64,000 nt of DNA, taken from the NCBI GenBank assembly GCA_963760285.1, contig CAVXCI010000001.1:1116001-1180000 (forward strand), written 5' to 3'. A model generated the notes under the pieces. The model saw only the letters and a list, made by a program, of their open reading frames with translations. It ran no database searches and had not been told where the DNA came from. The translations under genes and the position numbers were made by a program. This document shows, one piece after another, positions 8,765-18,051 of the stretch. The DNA comes from PALSA-278 sp963760285 (GTDB lineage Bacteria; Acidobacteriota; Terriglobia; Acidiferrales; UBA7541). The number at the start of each line of letters is the position of its first letter. The first letter of the stretch is position 1.

Positions 8765-11700
8765 CTAATAGCCAGGGCCGCTGGGATATGCCGGCAGATC
8801 GGGAGGCCGCGGCGGCAGCACGAGGGGATGCTCCTGCACCTGCTTGAGCACCAGTTCGACGGCCTTTTCGAGTTGCGGGTCCTGTCCGGCCATGACCTTG
8901 TCCGGCGTGTTATCCACCACGATATCCGGCTGCACGCCATGGTTCTCAACTACCCACTGGCTGTCCAGCCCATACATCGCGAATTCCGGCCGCGTGATGT
9001 AGCCGCCGTCAATCAGAGGAATATTCCCCCGGATGCCGCGCACGCCGCCCCACGTCCGCATGCCGACCAGCGGGCCGAGTTTGTAGTATTTGAAGTAATA
9101 AGAAAAAATGTCCCCATCGGAAGCCGCATATTCATTCGTCACACAAGCCATGGGGCCGTGAAAGACGATATCGGGCGTGGTCCCGCTTTCAAAATTCCGC
9201 GCCGCCTGCATCCCCGCCAGAATTCTCCGCAGCCGCTCAAAAATAAGCTGGTCCACGAACCCGCCGCCGTTGTAGCGCACATCAATGACCAGCCCTTCCT
9301 TCCGGATTTGCGGGTAGAACTGTTCCACGAACTGATTCAGTCCGGTGTCCTCCATATCCGCCAGGTATATGTAGCCGACGCGTCCATTGGTGGCTTGGTC
9401 CACTTTCCGGCGGTTGGTTTCTATCCAGTCCAACTCCCGCAACTTGAATTCGCTGGGTATGGTTTTCACCGTCACCCGCCGCGCGCCATCGCTGGACGGT
9501 CTGCTGTTCACGGTCAGCGTCACATTGTCGTTCGCCGTATTCTCCAGCGCCTGGTAAGGGGTCTCCGGAGCCTTCACCGCGCGCCCGTCCACCGCAATCA
9601 GGTAGTCGCCTTCCTTCATGTCAACTCCCGGTTCAGTCAAAGGTGAACGCAACGCGGCATCCCAATTCTTTCCAGGATAAATTTTCTTGAAATGGTAGTA
9701 TCCGCTGGCCGTGTCCAATTCGTAGTCTACTCCCAGCATGCCCACGCTAATCGGTTTCAGCGGCGGATAATCTCCTCCGCCCACATAGGTGTGCGAGTTG
9801 GAAAGCTCTCCAATCAATTCTCCCAGGATGTAGTTCAGATCGAAGCGGTTGGAAACGTAGGGCAGCAATTGTGCATATTTGTCGCGTTCGCCGGCCCAGT
9901 CCACGCCGTTCATGGAAGCTTCGAAGAAATAATCGCGCTCCTGGCGGTACACTTCGTTGAAAATCTGTCTCCATTCCGCCGCGGGGACCACCTGCATTTT
10001 CATCCCGCTCAAATTCAGAGTGCCGTCGCCCTCCTTCTTTGGCGCCGGCCCGGGCACGGCATCAATGATTCCGTAGTCGTGATCCGGCCCATCACCATTT
10101 CCGCCGCTCTTGGGCGCGGCGTAAAGCAATTTCTTGCCGTCAAAGGAAAGTGCAAATCCATCCGCATCTTCCATCAGCACATGATCTTTTCTCTCCTTCA
10201 TGTCATATGCGTGAATTGCGGAGCTCTCCCCAGCCAGCGGCCCGCTGAGCCCGCTCACTGGAGAGGTAAGGTAATAGACATGAGTGCTGGAAGCGAGCAG
10301 ATTGGAGACCACGCCCGCTGGCATCGGTAAAGCCACAATGCGGTTTTCAATGCCCTCCAAATCAATCCGAAATGGCTCCTTCTTCTCGGTTTCCGTCGCT
10401 GGTTTCCCGTTCGCCGGTTTATCTTTTTCCTCCCTGGGCTGATCACTGTCCGGCGTATTTGATCCCGCGGAGGACGAAGTTGTCACATCCCCCTGCTTCT
10501 TGGGGATCTCTTCATCGCTTTGCGGTGCGAACGGGGACGGCAGATCCTTGCGTAAAGTCACCACATATACGCGCAGCCCCTTGGGGTTGGAGAATTCGGA
10601 GTCGTAGATGCCCAGCACTTCGTTGTAATCGCGGGCGGAAATGAAATAGAGATATTTCCCACCGGGGTCAATCACCGGATTCGTGCTGCCATAAAACTCC
10701 GTCGTCACCGGCGTGATTTTCCTGTCCTTCAACGAGTAGAGATAAATCACCCCGTTGGTATTCTTCCCCACTTTGGAATAGACCACCCACTGGCTGTCCG
10801 GCGACCAGTTGTAGTCCGTTAAATCAAAATATTTGCCCTGGTCAATCTGCACCGGCTTTTTATCGGTAATGTCCACGTAGAAAAGCCGCAGCGATTTGTC
10901 CGCAAAGAGCAGCTTCTGGCTATCCGGCGACCACTGCAGCGGCAGCCGGAACACTTTTCCATCCGTGGTCACGCGCACTTCCGGCCCGGAGCCGTCTTGC
11001 GGCATCAGATAGATCTCGTCCTCTCCGGTGCGGTCGGAAAGATAGGCAATCCACCGCCCGTCAGGCGACCACATGGCATCCCGCTCCCGTATCCCCGGCG
11101 TCTGCGTTATATTTCGTGTGCTGCCCTCCTTTGCCGGCACGGTGAACACGTCTCCGCGCGCCGTGAACACCGCGCGCTTTCCTTCCGGCGAAATGTCCGC
11201 TGCCTGAATCCACTTGCTGGCGTTCACCCAGTGCGGTTGGGCCTGCACTTCATCTCCCGGCAAGTAAACCGTCACCTTTCTCTCTTTTTCCGTCGCCAGG
11301 TCGAACACGTGGAGATATCCGCCGTTCTCAAACACGATGGAATCCGGCCCCAGGCTCGGCCAGTTCACGTCGAAATCCTTAAAATGCGTCAGCTGCCTGA
11401 TTTCCTTTGATTTCAGGCTGTAGCTGTAGAGATTCATCCGCGATTCCGGACCGCGGTCCGAATCGAAATAAATCGTGTCGCCATGCCACATCGGGAAAGT
11501 ATCCGTGCCGTCGTACCCCGTCAACTGCTCGTACTGCCGGGTCTTCAGGTTGTATATGGAAATTTTTTGCGCCATGCCGCCTTTGTAGCGTTTCCACGTG
11601 CGGAAATTCCGGAAAATCCGGTTGTACGCGATCTGCGTCCCATCCGGTGAAAATGAAGTGAGCCCTCCCTTGTCCACGGGCAGCCGTAGGGGCATTCCGC

Positions 11701-12277
11701 CATTGATCCCTACGGTGAAAAGTCGTCCGAACCAGTCGTTGAACGTGTCCTGTCTCGAAAGGTAAAGGACTTGCTTGCCATCGGGCAGCCAGCTAATCAC
11801 CTCGTTGTTTGGGCCCATGCGTTCATTGACGTGAATTTGATCGGGCAGGAATGTCAACTGCTTGGGCATGCCGCCTTCCGAGGGAATCGTGTACACGTTG
11901 AAATTGCCGTCATACTGAGCAGTAAAGGCGATTTGGGTGCCATCGGGAGAGAATTTTGGGAAGAGCTCCAGTCCCGAATCCGTGGTAATGCGCCGTGCCA
12001 CGCCACCGGCGGAGGGAACCACCCAAAGATCGCCGGCATAGCTGAAAACGATGCGGTCTCTGTAGATATCCGGGAATCGCAGAAGTCGTCCTTCCCGTGC
12101 GTCTTGCGATTGGTCCGCCGCCTGTGGCGCGTTCGCAGCACCCCACTGATGCGCGTTCTCAGTTCTTGCGGGTGTTGCCAACGCCCCGGCAATAACCCCT
12201 GCAACAATCAAGAATGCCAGCGCTAGAAAAGCGCGCGGGCCAATGCCCATCACACTGCTACTCCTCCGTTTTTCCAT
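8765..12277 (-). CDS. Secreted tricorn-type protease (PD40 propeller, PDZ, S41 peptidase)
   Basis: This 1,170-residue protein resembles tricorn protease, which trims peptides released by larger proteases. A signal peptide (MEKRR, hydrophobic core, cut near ALATPA) points to export. The first half holds repeated PD40-type blades (RFPDIYRDRIVFSYAGDLWVV, then FSPDGTQIAF and WSPDGRWIAYLSD). A charged, low-complexity linker lies near residues 590-630. The C-terminal half has a PDZ-like segment (MKEGDYLIAVDGRAV) and the S41 core. The catalytic residues of tricorn are recognisable: Ser-His near 828 (SNSHTYVGGG), the nucleophile Ser near 1052 (NEYAASDGD) and Glu near 1111 (VVENHG). The start could also be the GTG at 12253 or the ATG at 12250, which have a GGAGGAG site; the earlier ATG gives a better signal peptide. 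Confidence 0.93.
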   Translation of the reverse strand: MEKRRSSSVMGIGPRAFLALAFLIVAGVIAGALATPARTENAHQWGAANAPQAADQSQDAREGRLLRFPDIYRDRIVFSYAGDLWVVPSAGGVARRITTDSGLELFPKFSPDGTQIAFTAQYDGNFNVYTIPSEGGMPKQLTFLPDQIHVNERMGPNNEVISWLPDGKQVLYLSRQDTFNDWFGRLFTVGINGGMPLRLPVDKGGLTSFSPDGTQIAYNRIFRNFRTWKRYKGGMAQKISIYNLKTRQYEQLTGYDGTDTFPMWHGDTIYFDSDRGPESRMNLYSYSLKSKEIRQLTHFKDFDVNWPSLGPDSIVFENGGYLHVFDLATEKERKVTVYLPGDEVQAQPHWVNASKWIQAADISPEGKRAVFTARGDVFTVPAKEGSTRNITQTPGIRERDAMWSPDGRWIAYLSDRTGEDEIYLMPQDGSGPEVRVTTDGKVFRLPLQWSPDSQKLLFADKSLRLFYVDITDKKPVQIDQGKYFDLTDYNWSPDSQWVVYSKVGKNTNGVIYLYSLKDRKITPVTTEFYGSTNPVIDPGGKYLYFISARDYNEVLGIYDSEFSNPKGLRVYVVTLRKDLPSPFAPQSDEEIPKKQGDVTTSSSAGSNTPDSDQPREEKDKPANGKPATETEKKEPFRIDLEGIENRIVALPMPAGVVSNLLASSTHVYYLTSPVSGLSGPLAGESSAIHAYDMKERKDHVLMEDADGFALSFDGKKLLYAAPKSGGNGDGPDHDYGIIDAVPGPAPKKEGDGTLNLSGMKMQVVPAAEWRQIFNEVYRQERDYFFEASMNGVDWAGERDKYAQLLPYVSNRFDLNYILGELIGELSNSHTYVGGGDYPPLKPISVGMLGVDYELDTASGYYHFKKIYPGKNWDAALRSPLTEPGVDMKEGDYLIAVDGRAVKAPETPYQALENTANDNVTLTVNSRPSSDGARRVTVKTIPSEFKLRELDWIETNRRKVDQATNGRVGYIYLADMEDTGLNQFVEQFYPQIRKEGLVIDVRYNGGGFVDQLIFERLRRILAGMQAARNFESGTTPDIVFHGPMACVTNEYAASDGDIFSYYFKYYKLGPLVGMRTWGGVRGIRGNIPLIDGGYITRPEFAMYGLDSQWVVENHGVQPDIVVDNTPDKVMAGQDPQLEKAVELVLKQVQEHPLVLPPRPPDLPAYPSGPGY

Positions 12278-12719
12278 TCGTCCCCCTGGGCATTCATTTT
12301 ACTGGGATTGGCCCATCCTTGCCACGTTCATAAGCATTTGACGCCAGGGCCGGAAAAATGTGTTTGCGCCCGATTAAGCCAACCTGCTGGTTATTTTCCC
12401 CAAATGGAATAAGTTCTGCTCTCTGTGGAAAAATCGCAGCGGCCCCACAAATAAGTACCAGTACTTCATGTGCAACGGATAGGCCTTGCTCCGATGGCAC
12501 AGCGGGTACGCACGGGCCATTTACACTTCCCGGATGTTCAAGCAAAATCGGGCCTTGGAAGTTTATTCACAGCCTGTGGAAATTGACCCGAGCGTTACTG
12601 GAAAAGTGCCAGGTGCCGATTCGGTCTTGACTCAGGCGCGGGATTTGGGCACGATAAAAGCCCAGAAATTGAAGGGCCACCTTTCAGGCGCCCAGCCCGG
12701 CTGCAGCGGTGCAAAGTCA
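12278..12719. other. Intergenic region before the exopolysaccharide cluster
   Basis: About 440 bases lie between the divergent tricorn gene and the glycosyltransferase gene. Open frames run through it on the plus strand, but their translation has no recognisable family and no coding character. The promoters of both neighbours should lie here. I see no RNA structure that I can name. Confidence 0.4.
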
Positions 12720-13490
12720 ATGGACGGAAGTCTTCAACGGAGGTTTATCCTCGGAATGCGCGTCGACTTTACTACCTACCCCGACGCGACGCGGCGCATA
12801 TTGGCGTGGGCGCACGCCGGAGAAAACCGGACTGTTTCCCTGGCATGCGTAAATAACGTCATGGAGTCCTATTTTCACCCCGAATTTCGCGAACTGATGA
12901 ACAGTTGTGATATGGTCACCTCGGACGGCCAGCCCCTCGCCTGGGCCTTGCGTCTTTTGGGGATTGAGGGGGCCACCCGCGTCTATGGCCCGGATCTGAC
13001 CCTCTGGGTTTGCGAAGCAGCCGCCCGCGAAGGCGTGCCCATCGGCCTGTACGGAGGCACCCCGGAATCCCTGCAAAGTTTTGTGAATTTTCTTCAGCAG
13101 CGCTATCCCGGTATCCGTGTGGCTTGCCGCATAGCGCCGCCTTTCCGCCCGCTGACCACGGAAGAGGACGCCGAGTATACCCGCCAGATCGTGGATTCCG
13201 GAGCGCGCATACTTTTCGTCGGAATTGGTTGTCCCAAGCAGGAAACTTGGATGGTGCAACACCGCGCGCGCATCCCCGCCACCATTCTTTCCGTTGGCGC
13301 GGCATTTGATTTTCATTCCGGTCGCGTCGTCCAGGCTCCACGGTGGATGATGAAAATTGGCCTGGAGTGGTTATTCCGGCTGCTTGTGGAGCCGCGGCGC
13401 TTGTGGCGGCGTTACATATTCCGAAATCCTGCATTCATAGCCCTGTTCACCTGGCAGCTCCTTACTACTTCACCAGAACGGAACGGTTAA
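12720..13490 (+). CDS. WecG/TagA/CpsF family glycosyltransferase
   Basis: This family (GT26) adds an N-acetylated aminosugar, often ManNAc or its uronic acid, to a lipid-linked sugar during synthesis of surface polysaccharides. Family marks are RFILGMRVDF at the start, TSDGQPLAWALRLLG, ERVYGPDL-like RVYGPDLTLWV, GLYGGTPESLQSF and VGIGCPKQETWM. An ATG at 12720 gives 256 residues, the usual size; the longer open frame upstream has no family match. sugar-transferase and UDP-galactopyranose mutase genes follow within 7 and 6 bases, so the three form an exopolysaccharide operon. Confidence 0.9.
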   Translation: MDGSLQRRFILGMRVDFTTYPDATRRILAWAHAGENRTVSLACVNNVMESYFHPEFRELMNSCDMVTSDGQPLAWALRLLGIEGATRVYGPDLTLWVCEAAAREGVPIGLYGGTPESLQSFVNFLQQRYPGIRVACRIAPPFRPLTTEEDAEYTRQIVDSGARILFVGIGCPKQETWMVQHRARIPATILSVGAAFDFHSGRVVQAPRWMMKIGLEWLFRLLVEPRRLWRRYIFRNPAFIALFTWQLLTTSPERNG

Positions 13491-13496
13491 TCGACC

Positions 13497-14285
13497 ATGG
13501 ATACTCCAACCGCAATTCATCCCGGAAGCGCCTCTCTTGAGACCGCGGATTTGCGCGATATTCATACGGACACAATCGCCGCGGAAATCACCAGCGTGGA
13601 TCTCAGCACCGCGGATGCGCCCGTCCTTCGCCGGCTTCTCGGGGTAGCCCAGGCGCGGCTCAATCGCCCTTCCGTGCGCGCGCATCTTTTCGTCAAGCGC
13701 ACGGTGGACATCGTGGGTGGCTCTTTCCTGATTATCCTCCTGGGCCCGGTCTTGATCGCCGCCGCAGTGGCGACCAAGCTTTCCTCCGCGGGTCCGGTTT
13801 TCTTTTCCCACAGCCGCTGGGCCAAGGGGGAGAAGCATTTCAAGTGCCTTAAATTCCGTTCTATGCACGTGGATCATGACCAGCATCTGAACACCAAGAA
13901 AGTTGCCGAGCTGGCCAAGAAGGGCATCCTCTTTAAGCACGAACGCGATCCACGCATCACCGCCGTGGGCGCTTTCCTGCGCAAGACCAGCATTGACGAA
14001 CTCCCCCAGCTGTTTAACGTGGTGAAAGGCGATATGAGCCTTGTTGGCCCGCGTCCGCTGGTCACCTATATGCTGGAGCCGTTTCCGGCGTTGCGCCGCA
14101 TCCGCGGCCTGGTTCGCCCGGGCATCACCGGCCTGTGGCAGGTTAATGACCGCCCCAACAACCTCAGCGCGCTACAGATGCAGAAATACGACGTTGAGTA
14201 CGTCATGAACATCAGCGTTTTGCTGGATCTCAAACTGCTGCTGCAGACACCCAAAGCTGTGCTTCGTGGCGAAGGCGCTCACTAA
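13497..14285 (+). CDS. Polyprenyl-phosphate sugar-phosphate transferase (bacterial sugar transferase family)
   Basis: Enzymes of this family start a surface polysaccharide by moving a sugar-1-phosphate from a nucleotide sugar to undecaprenyl phosphate at the inner membrane. The core begins near residue 62 with LFVKRTVDIVGGSFLIILLGPV, one re-entrant or spanning helix, then KGEKHFKCLKFRSMHVD, LRKTSIDELPQLFNVVKGDMSLVGPRPL (the catalytic Asp-Glu pair) and RPGITGLWQV. The 262-residue length with a single hydrophobic segment fits the short, monotopic form. About 60 residues before the core are not recognised. It follows the glycosyltransferase gene by 6 bases and precedes glf. Confidence 0.92.
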   Translation: MDTPTAIHPGSASLETADLRDIHTDTIAAEITSVDLSTADAPVLRRLLGVAQARLNRPSVRAHLFVKRTVDIVGGSFLIILLGPVLIAAAVATKLSSAGPVFFSHSRWAKGEKHFKCLKFRSMHVDHDQHLNTKKVAELAKKGILFKHERDPRITAVGAFLRKTSIDELPQLFNVVKGDMSLVGPRPLVTYMLEPFPALRRIRGLVRPGITGLWQVNDRPNNLSALQMQKYDVEYVMNISVLLDLKLLLQTPKAVLRGEGAH

Positions 14286-14290
14286 GCCAG

Positions 14291-15451
14291 ATGAAAGCCG
14301 ATTACGTCATTGTAGGGTCCGGCCTGACGGGTGCGACCATTGGCCGCATGTTGGCGGATGCTGGCCGCGAGGTGGTGATCCTTGACCGCCGCAACCATCC
14401 CGGCGGGAATGTTCATGACCATCGGCATCAGAGCGGCGTCCGCATCCACACCTACGGTCCGCACTATTTCCGCACCAGTTCCGAAAAAATATGGGAATAC
14501 GCCACGCGCTTTGCAGAGTTTTTTCCGTACATTGCTTCGCTGAAAACCATCGTGGACGGCAATCTCGAAAACTGGCCCATCGCCGCCAGCTACATTCGCC
14601 GGGTTGTTGGCCCCACTTGGGAACCGTCATTCCGTGGCGAGCCGCGGAATTTCGAGGAAGCCTCCCTGGCCATGATGCCAGAGCCGATTTACAGGAAATT
14701 TGTGAAGGGCTACTCTGAAAAGCAGTGGGGAGTGCCCGCCTCGGCCCTAAGCGCGTCACTGGCGCGCCGCTTTGACGTCCGCGAAGATGACGATCCGCGC
14801 CTGATGAAACACAAGCACCAGGGCATTCCGCGAGAAGGCTACGCCGCGTTCATGGCCAACATGCTCGCCGGGATTGATGTCACTCTCAACTGCAAATTCA
14901 CCCGCGACGATTCTCCCTTCGAAGCTCGCAAACTCCTGATTTTCACTGGACCGATTGACGAGCTTTACGGATACGACCTGGGCCGGCTGCGCTATCGCAC
15001 GCAATGCCGCGAACACGTTTTCATTTCCGATTCGCAGCAGGTTCAGCCCTGTGGCCAGGTCAATAATCCGGATCCCTCCGGGGGGCCGCACATTCGCACA
15101 CTGGAATGGAAGCACATGATGCCTGCCGACCAGCTTGCCAATGTCTGCGGCACGGTCATCACGCGCGAAGTTACCGTGGATTCCGAGGAGCCTGATCGAC
15201 ACGAGTATCCCTTCCCGGATCAAGCCAATGCGGATTTGTACAATCGTTACCGCGAGCGCGCCAATGCAACGCCCGGCATCCTCGTTTGCGGACGGCTCGG
15301 TGAATACCGTTACTATGACATGGACCAGGCCATCGGCCACGCCATGACACTCGCGGAAGGCATTCTCGCAGAAGATGGCCCATCCAGCCGGCCGCCGTCA
15401 GCCGGGTCCGCGGGCAGACTTCGGTCCGCAGTTGTCTCCACCGTTTCCTGA
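14291..15451 (+). CDS. glf: UDP-galactopyranose mutase
   Basis: This flavoenzyme turns UDP-galactopyranose into UDP-galactofuranose, the donor of Galf in surface polysaccharides. The N-terminal dinucleotide fold reads YVIVGSGLTGATIGRMLADAG, followed by ILDRRNHPGGNVHDH and HTYGPHYFRTS, both typical of the family. The substrate region shows YSEKQWGVPASALSA and the C-terminal flavin motif CGRLGEYRYYDMDQAIGHA. Length is 386 residues, as usual. It closes the three-gene exopolysaccharide operon, which implies a galactofuranose-containing polymer. Confidence 0.93.
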   Translation: MKADYVIVGSGLTGATIGRMLADAGREVVILDRRNHPGGNVHDHRHQSGVRIHTYGPHYFRTSSEKIWEYATRFAEFFPYIASLKTIVDGNLENWPIAASYIRRVVGPTWEPSFRGEPRNFEEASLAMMPEPIYRKFVKGYSEKQWGVPASALSASLARRFDVREDDDPRLMKHKHQGIPREGYAAFMANMLAGIDVTLNCKFTRDDSPFEARKLLIFTGPIDELYGYDLGRLRYRTQCREHVFISDSQQVQPCGQVNNPDPSGGPHIRTLEWKHMMPADQLANVCGTVITREVTVDSEEPDRHEYPFPDQANADLYNRYRERANATPGILVCGRLGEYRYYDMDQAIGHAMTLAEGILAEDGPSSRPPSAGSAGRLRSAVVSTVS

Positions 15452-15505
15452 TTCTTACGTGCAAGTATTTTGCGCCCATGCGCTGCCAAGACATCTCTGG
15501 CTTCT

Positions 15506-16696
15506 CTAACGCGTCATGGCTGCCTCTACTCGCGCCTGGTCGCGCAGGGCTTCCAGTTCCGCCAGCCCCGCTAACAAGTCGGTCACCAGGTCTTTCGCGT
15601 TTTCGCACCCCGGGGACAGCCGAATCAGGTTGTCCGGCAATCCCAGTTCGGCGCGCGCCGCCGCGGGAATGGAAGCGTGAGTCATCGTTGCCGGATGGCA
15701 AATCAGGGACTTCACCCCACCCAAACTTTCGCCCAGCTTGAAGAATTTCCGCGAGGAAGCGAACGCGGCCACCTCTTCAATACTTCCATCAAGATCGAAC
15801 GAGACCATGCCACCGAATCCGTTCATCTGCCGGCGCGCGATTTCATGTCCTGGATGCTCCGCCAGTCCTGGAAAGTAAACCTTCCGCACCAACGGATGCG
15901 GTTTCAGCGCCGCGGCTATCGCCGCCGCATTTTCCGCGTGCCGCAGCATGCGCAATTCCAGCGTCTTCAGTCCGCGCAGAGTCAGCCAGCAATCAAACGG
16001 CCCAGGCACCGCGCCCGTGGCATTCTGCAGGAATTTCACCGGTTCAAAGACCGCCGCATCACGCGCCAACGCGGCGCCTTGGATCACATCCGAATGCCCC
16101 GCGAGATATTTGGTCACGCTGTGCACCACAAGATCTGCACCCAGCGAAAACGGCTGCTGGAAAAAGGGCGTGGCGAAGGTGTTGTCCACCACCACCAACG
16201 CCCCGCTGGCGTGTGCCTGGCGGCTGATTTCCGAAATGTCGTAGATCAGCAGACGCGGATTGGTCGGCGTCTCCAGCCAGACCAGCCGCGTCTTCGAATT
16301 CAGCGCCGCTTTCAGCGCCGATGCATTGCCCAGATCGACCTGCCGGACGGCCACGCCGACCGGTTGGAACACGCGGTTCAAAATGCGGTAGGTTCCCCCG
16401 TAGACATCCTGCGGAATCACGATTTCGTCGCCCGGCCGCAGATATGCCTGCAGAATGGTGTTTTCCGCCGCCAGTCCGGAGGCAAACACCGCCGCGTGCT
16501 CCACACCTTCCAGTTCCGCCAATACCACTTCCAGTTGCTGCCGCGAAGGGTTGTTGGTCCGCGAATAGTTAAAGCCCTTGTCGTGACCCGGCGATTCCTG
16601 CTCGTACGTGGACGTCTGGAATATCGGCGGAATCAAGGCGCCCGTTTCCGGTTCCGAGTTTTGTCGGGCATGAATTGTCTTTGTTGCGAACTCCAT
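15506..16696 (-). CDS. metB: Cystathionine gamma-synthase-like PLP enzyme (Cys/Met metabolism)
   Basis: The protein belongs to the Cys/Met PLP family. It opens FATKTIHARQNSEPETGAL, has PPIFQTSTY, YSRTNNPSRQQLE, the PLP-contact segment FASGLAAENTI, WLETPTNPRL, VVVDNTFATPFFQQP and the Schiff-base Lys in HSVTKYLAGHSDVIQGA. Length is 396. These features fit cystathionine gamma-synthase and gamma-lyase alike. Context favours the synthase: the gene follows an aspartokinase gene in an operon led by a SAM-I riboswitch, so it should work toward methionine, joining activated homoserine with cysteine. AAAAAGGAG stands 7 bases before the ATG. An O-acylhomoserine sulfhydrylase activity remains possible. 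Confidence 0.88.
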   Translation of the reverse strand: MEFATKTIHARQNSEPETGALIPPIFQTSTYEQESPGHDKGFNYSRTNNPSRQQLEVVLAELEGVEHAAVFASGLAAENTILQAYLRPGDEIVIPQDVYGGTYRILNRVFQPVGVAVRQVDLGNASALKAALNSKTRLVWLETPTNPRLLIYDISEISRQAHASGALVVVDNTFATPFFQQPFSLGADLVVHSVTKYLAGHSDVIQGAALARDAAVFEPVKFLQNATGAVPGPFDCWLTLRGLKTLELRMLRHAENAAAIAAALKPHPLVRKVYFPGLAEHPGHEIARRQMNGFGGMVSFDLDGSIEEVAAFASSRKFFKLGESLGGVKSLICHPATMTHASIPAAARAELGLPDNLIRLSPGCENAKDLVTDLLAGLAELEALRDQARVEAAMTR

Positions 16697-16764
16697 TTCG
16701 ATTCTCCTTTTTCACCATTCAACTTTTGTTCAATCCCAATCTGTTTCGTGCCTGGGAAGCGGTT

Positions 16765-17610
16765 CTAACGTTCTACTACTGCGAATTCATTTGCGTCCGG
16801 CGCCAGTGAAATTTCCTCTTCTTCCCCCTCGGCCGCGACAACCGTAAACGCCGCGCTGTCCTTCACGCTTCGCACCACCAGCGGCAGTTCGGCCTTCGCC
16901 GCCGCTTCAATGGCCTCCTTCTGGACCAGATCGCAACCGTTCGCCGCCAGCTCCAGCGCCTGTGCGTAAGTAAGAAAAGGGATGTGCTGTGCATCCGCGT
17001 CGCGATGGGGATCACTTGAAAAATATCCGGAAACGTCCTTGATGAGTTCGCAGCGCGCTGCCGCCAGCCCCTCGGCAAGCAGTACCGCCGTCAAGTCCGA
17101 ACCCCCGCGTCCCAGGGAACGAATCATTCCGCGAGCATTCGTGGCCAGGAACCCCGGAACCACCACCACGGAAAAATCCGCCAGGGATTCATGAATGTGG
17201 CCGGCAGATAACTCCACCGCCCGGGGTATTCCTTCCCCACTCACGACGCGCAGTCCGGTCTCTTGAACGTTTAGCCCTCGCGCCGCCACGCCCAGAGCCT
17301 GTAAATGCATCGTCAACATCGCCACGGAACGTATCTCTCCCGTGGACCACAGCAGATCCACCGCGCGCGTATCGGGCGGGCAGGCTATCCGCCGCGCAGC
17401 CCGCTCCATGGAGTCCGTGGCTCCGTTCTGCGCGGAAACAACCGCCACGAAACGTTCCCCGGGGGTTCGCACCAAACGATTTCGCAGAAAAGTTGCCGTG
17501 CGCCGGTAAGCCCGCGCATTCTTCAGAATCGAGCCGCCAATTTTCACTACCGCAATCGGCATGTCGTGCGCATCTCGTAAAAACACCTCAACCTCCTGTT
17601 GTATGGACAC
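16765..17610 (-). CDS. Aspartokinase catalytic domain without ACT regulatory domains
   Basis: Aspartokinase phosphorylates aspartate at the head of the methionine, threonine and lysine pathways. The amino-acid-kinase fold is clear: VVKIGGSILKNA, VVSAQNGATDSMERAA, LWSTGEIRSVAMLTMHLQALG, GRGGSDLTAVLLAEGLAA and IKDVSGYFSSDP. The protein ends at residue 281, just after the kinase domain, whereas ordinary aspartokinases of about 400 or more residues carry two ACT domains for lysine or threonine feedback. With no ACT domains, feedback at protein level is unlikely and the upstream riboswitch may be the main control. The GTG at 17610 has AAAGGAG six bases before it. The gene lies 68 bases upstream of the cystathionine synthase gene on the same strand. 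Confidence 0.85.
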   Translation of the reverse strand: MSIQQEVEVFLRDAHDMPIAVVKIGGSILKNARAYRRTATFLRNRLVRTPGERFVAVVSAQNGATDSMERAARRIACPPDTRAVDLLWSTGEIRSVAMLTMHLQALGVAARGLNVQETGLRVVSGEGIPRAVELSAGHIHESLADFSVVVVPGFLATNARGMIRSLGRGGSDLTAVLLAEGLAAARCELIKDVSGYFSSDPHRDADAQHIPFLTYAQALELAANGCDLVQKEAIEAAAKAELPLVVRSVKDSAAFTVVAAEGEEEEISLAPDANEFAVVER

Positions 17611-17700
17611 ACTTTTCTCCTTTGCAGCCAGCGCCGGAGAATTTTGCCAAAGATGGCCTCTCCGCGCGCCTTCTGCACATAGGCGGCAAAATTCCGCCGG

Positions 17701-17719
17701 AAAAGCGGTTCTTGCCGCT
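17701..17719 (-). terminator. Possible intrinsic terminator in the riboswitch leader
   Basis: On the minus strand, AGCGG, loop CAAGAA and CCGCT are followed by TTTT, about 60 bases after the SAM-I aptamer and before the aspartokinase start. The stem is only 5 bp, so it is weak. A second hairpin, GCTGAC with GTCAGC (17753-17770), lies closer to the aptamer and has a second GATAAG next to its stem that could compete for the 5' strand of P1. Confidence 0.35.
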
Positions 17720-17777
17720 CGTTTGAGTTCAGCTTGGGAGTGAAATTCTTTCGCTGACTTATCGGTCAGCTCAGGAT

Positions 17778-17873
17778 CTTATCTCTCCCTACTGGGCAGG
17801 AGTTAGCACCTGGGCTCCCGGGCCTGGTTGCTGTGGCTTCATAGGGCCTGTCCCCTCAGCCACTCTTGATAAG
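17778..17873 (-). ncRNA. SAM-I (S-box) riboswitch
   Basis: Read on the minus strand, this leader matches the S-box consensus from end to end: P1 strand CTTATC, AAGAGTGGCTGAGGGGAC, the GGCCCTATGAAGCC region, CAGCAACC, GGTGCTAACTCC, and TAGGGAGA leading to the closing P1 strand GATAAG. The aptamer binds S-adenosylmethionine and shuts off methionine genes when SAM is high. It precedes the aspartokinase and cystathionine synthase genes by about 170 bases. Downstream are two short hairpins that could form the expression platform. The aptamer call is firm; the mechanism (transcription or translation) is open. Confidence 0.95.
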
Positions 17874-18051
17874 TGCTGCCGTGAAGCAGCGAAAATACAA
17901 ATAACAGATGCACGCTTAACTGTCAAGAGCGGTTTGACGGGAATTTTTATGCATTTTCTTTTCCGCACGCGGGCGCAACGTTCCCCAGACTTGTTGCGTC
18001 CCTTTCAAAGGCTTGTGGATTTGTGGAACTTTCCGAGGACCCTGAAGGAAT

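Noticed and set aside
8681..9646. 321-residue open frame opposite the tricorn gene
   Set aside because: It is antisense to a well-supported gene, rich in Arg and His, and has no family.
12486..12719. N-terminal extension of the WecG-type glycosyltransferase
   Set aside because: The extra 78 residues are outside the family and the family N-terminus fits the ATG at 12720.
15677..16768. 363-residue open frame opposite the cystathionine synthase gene
   Set aside because: Mirror of a real gene in high-GC DNA with no domain.
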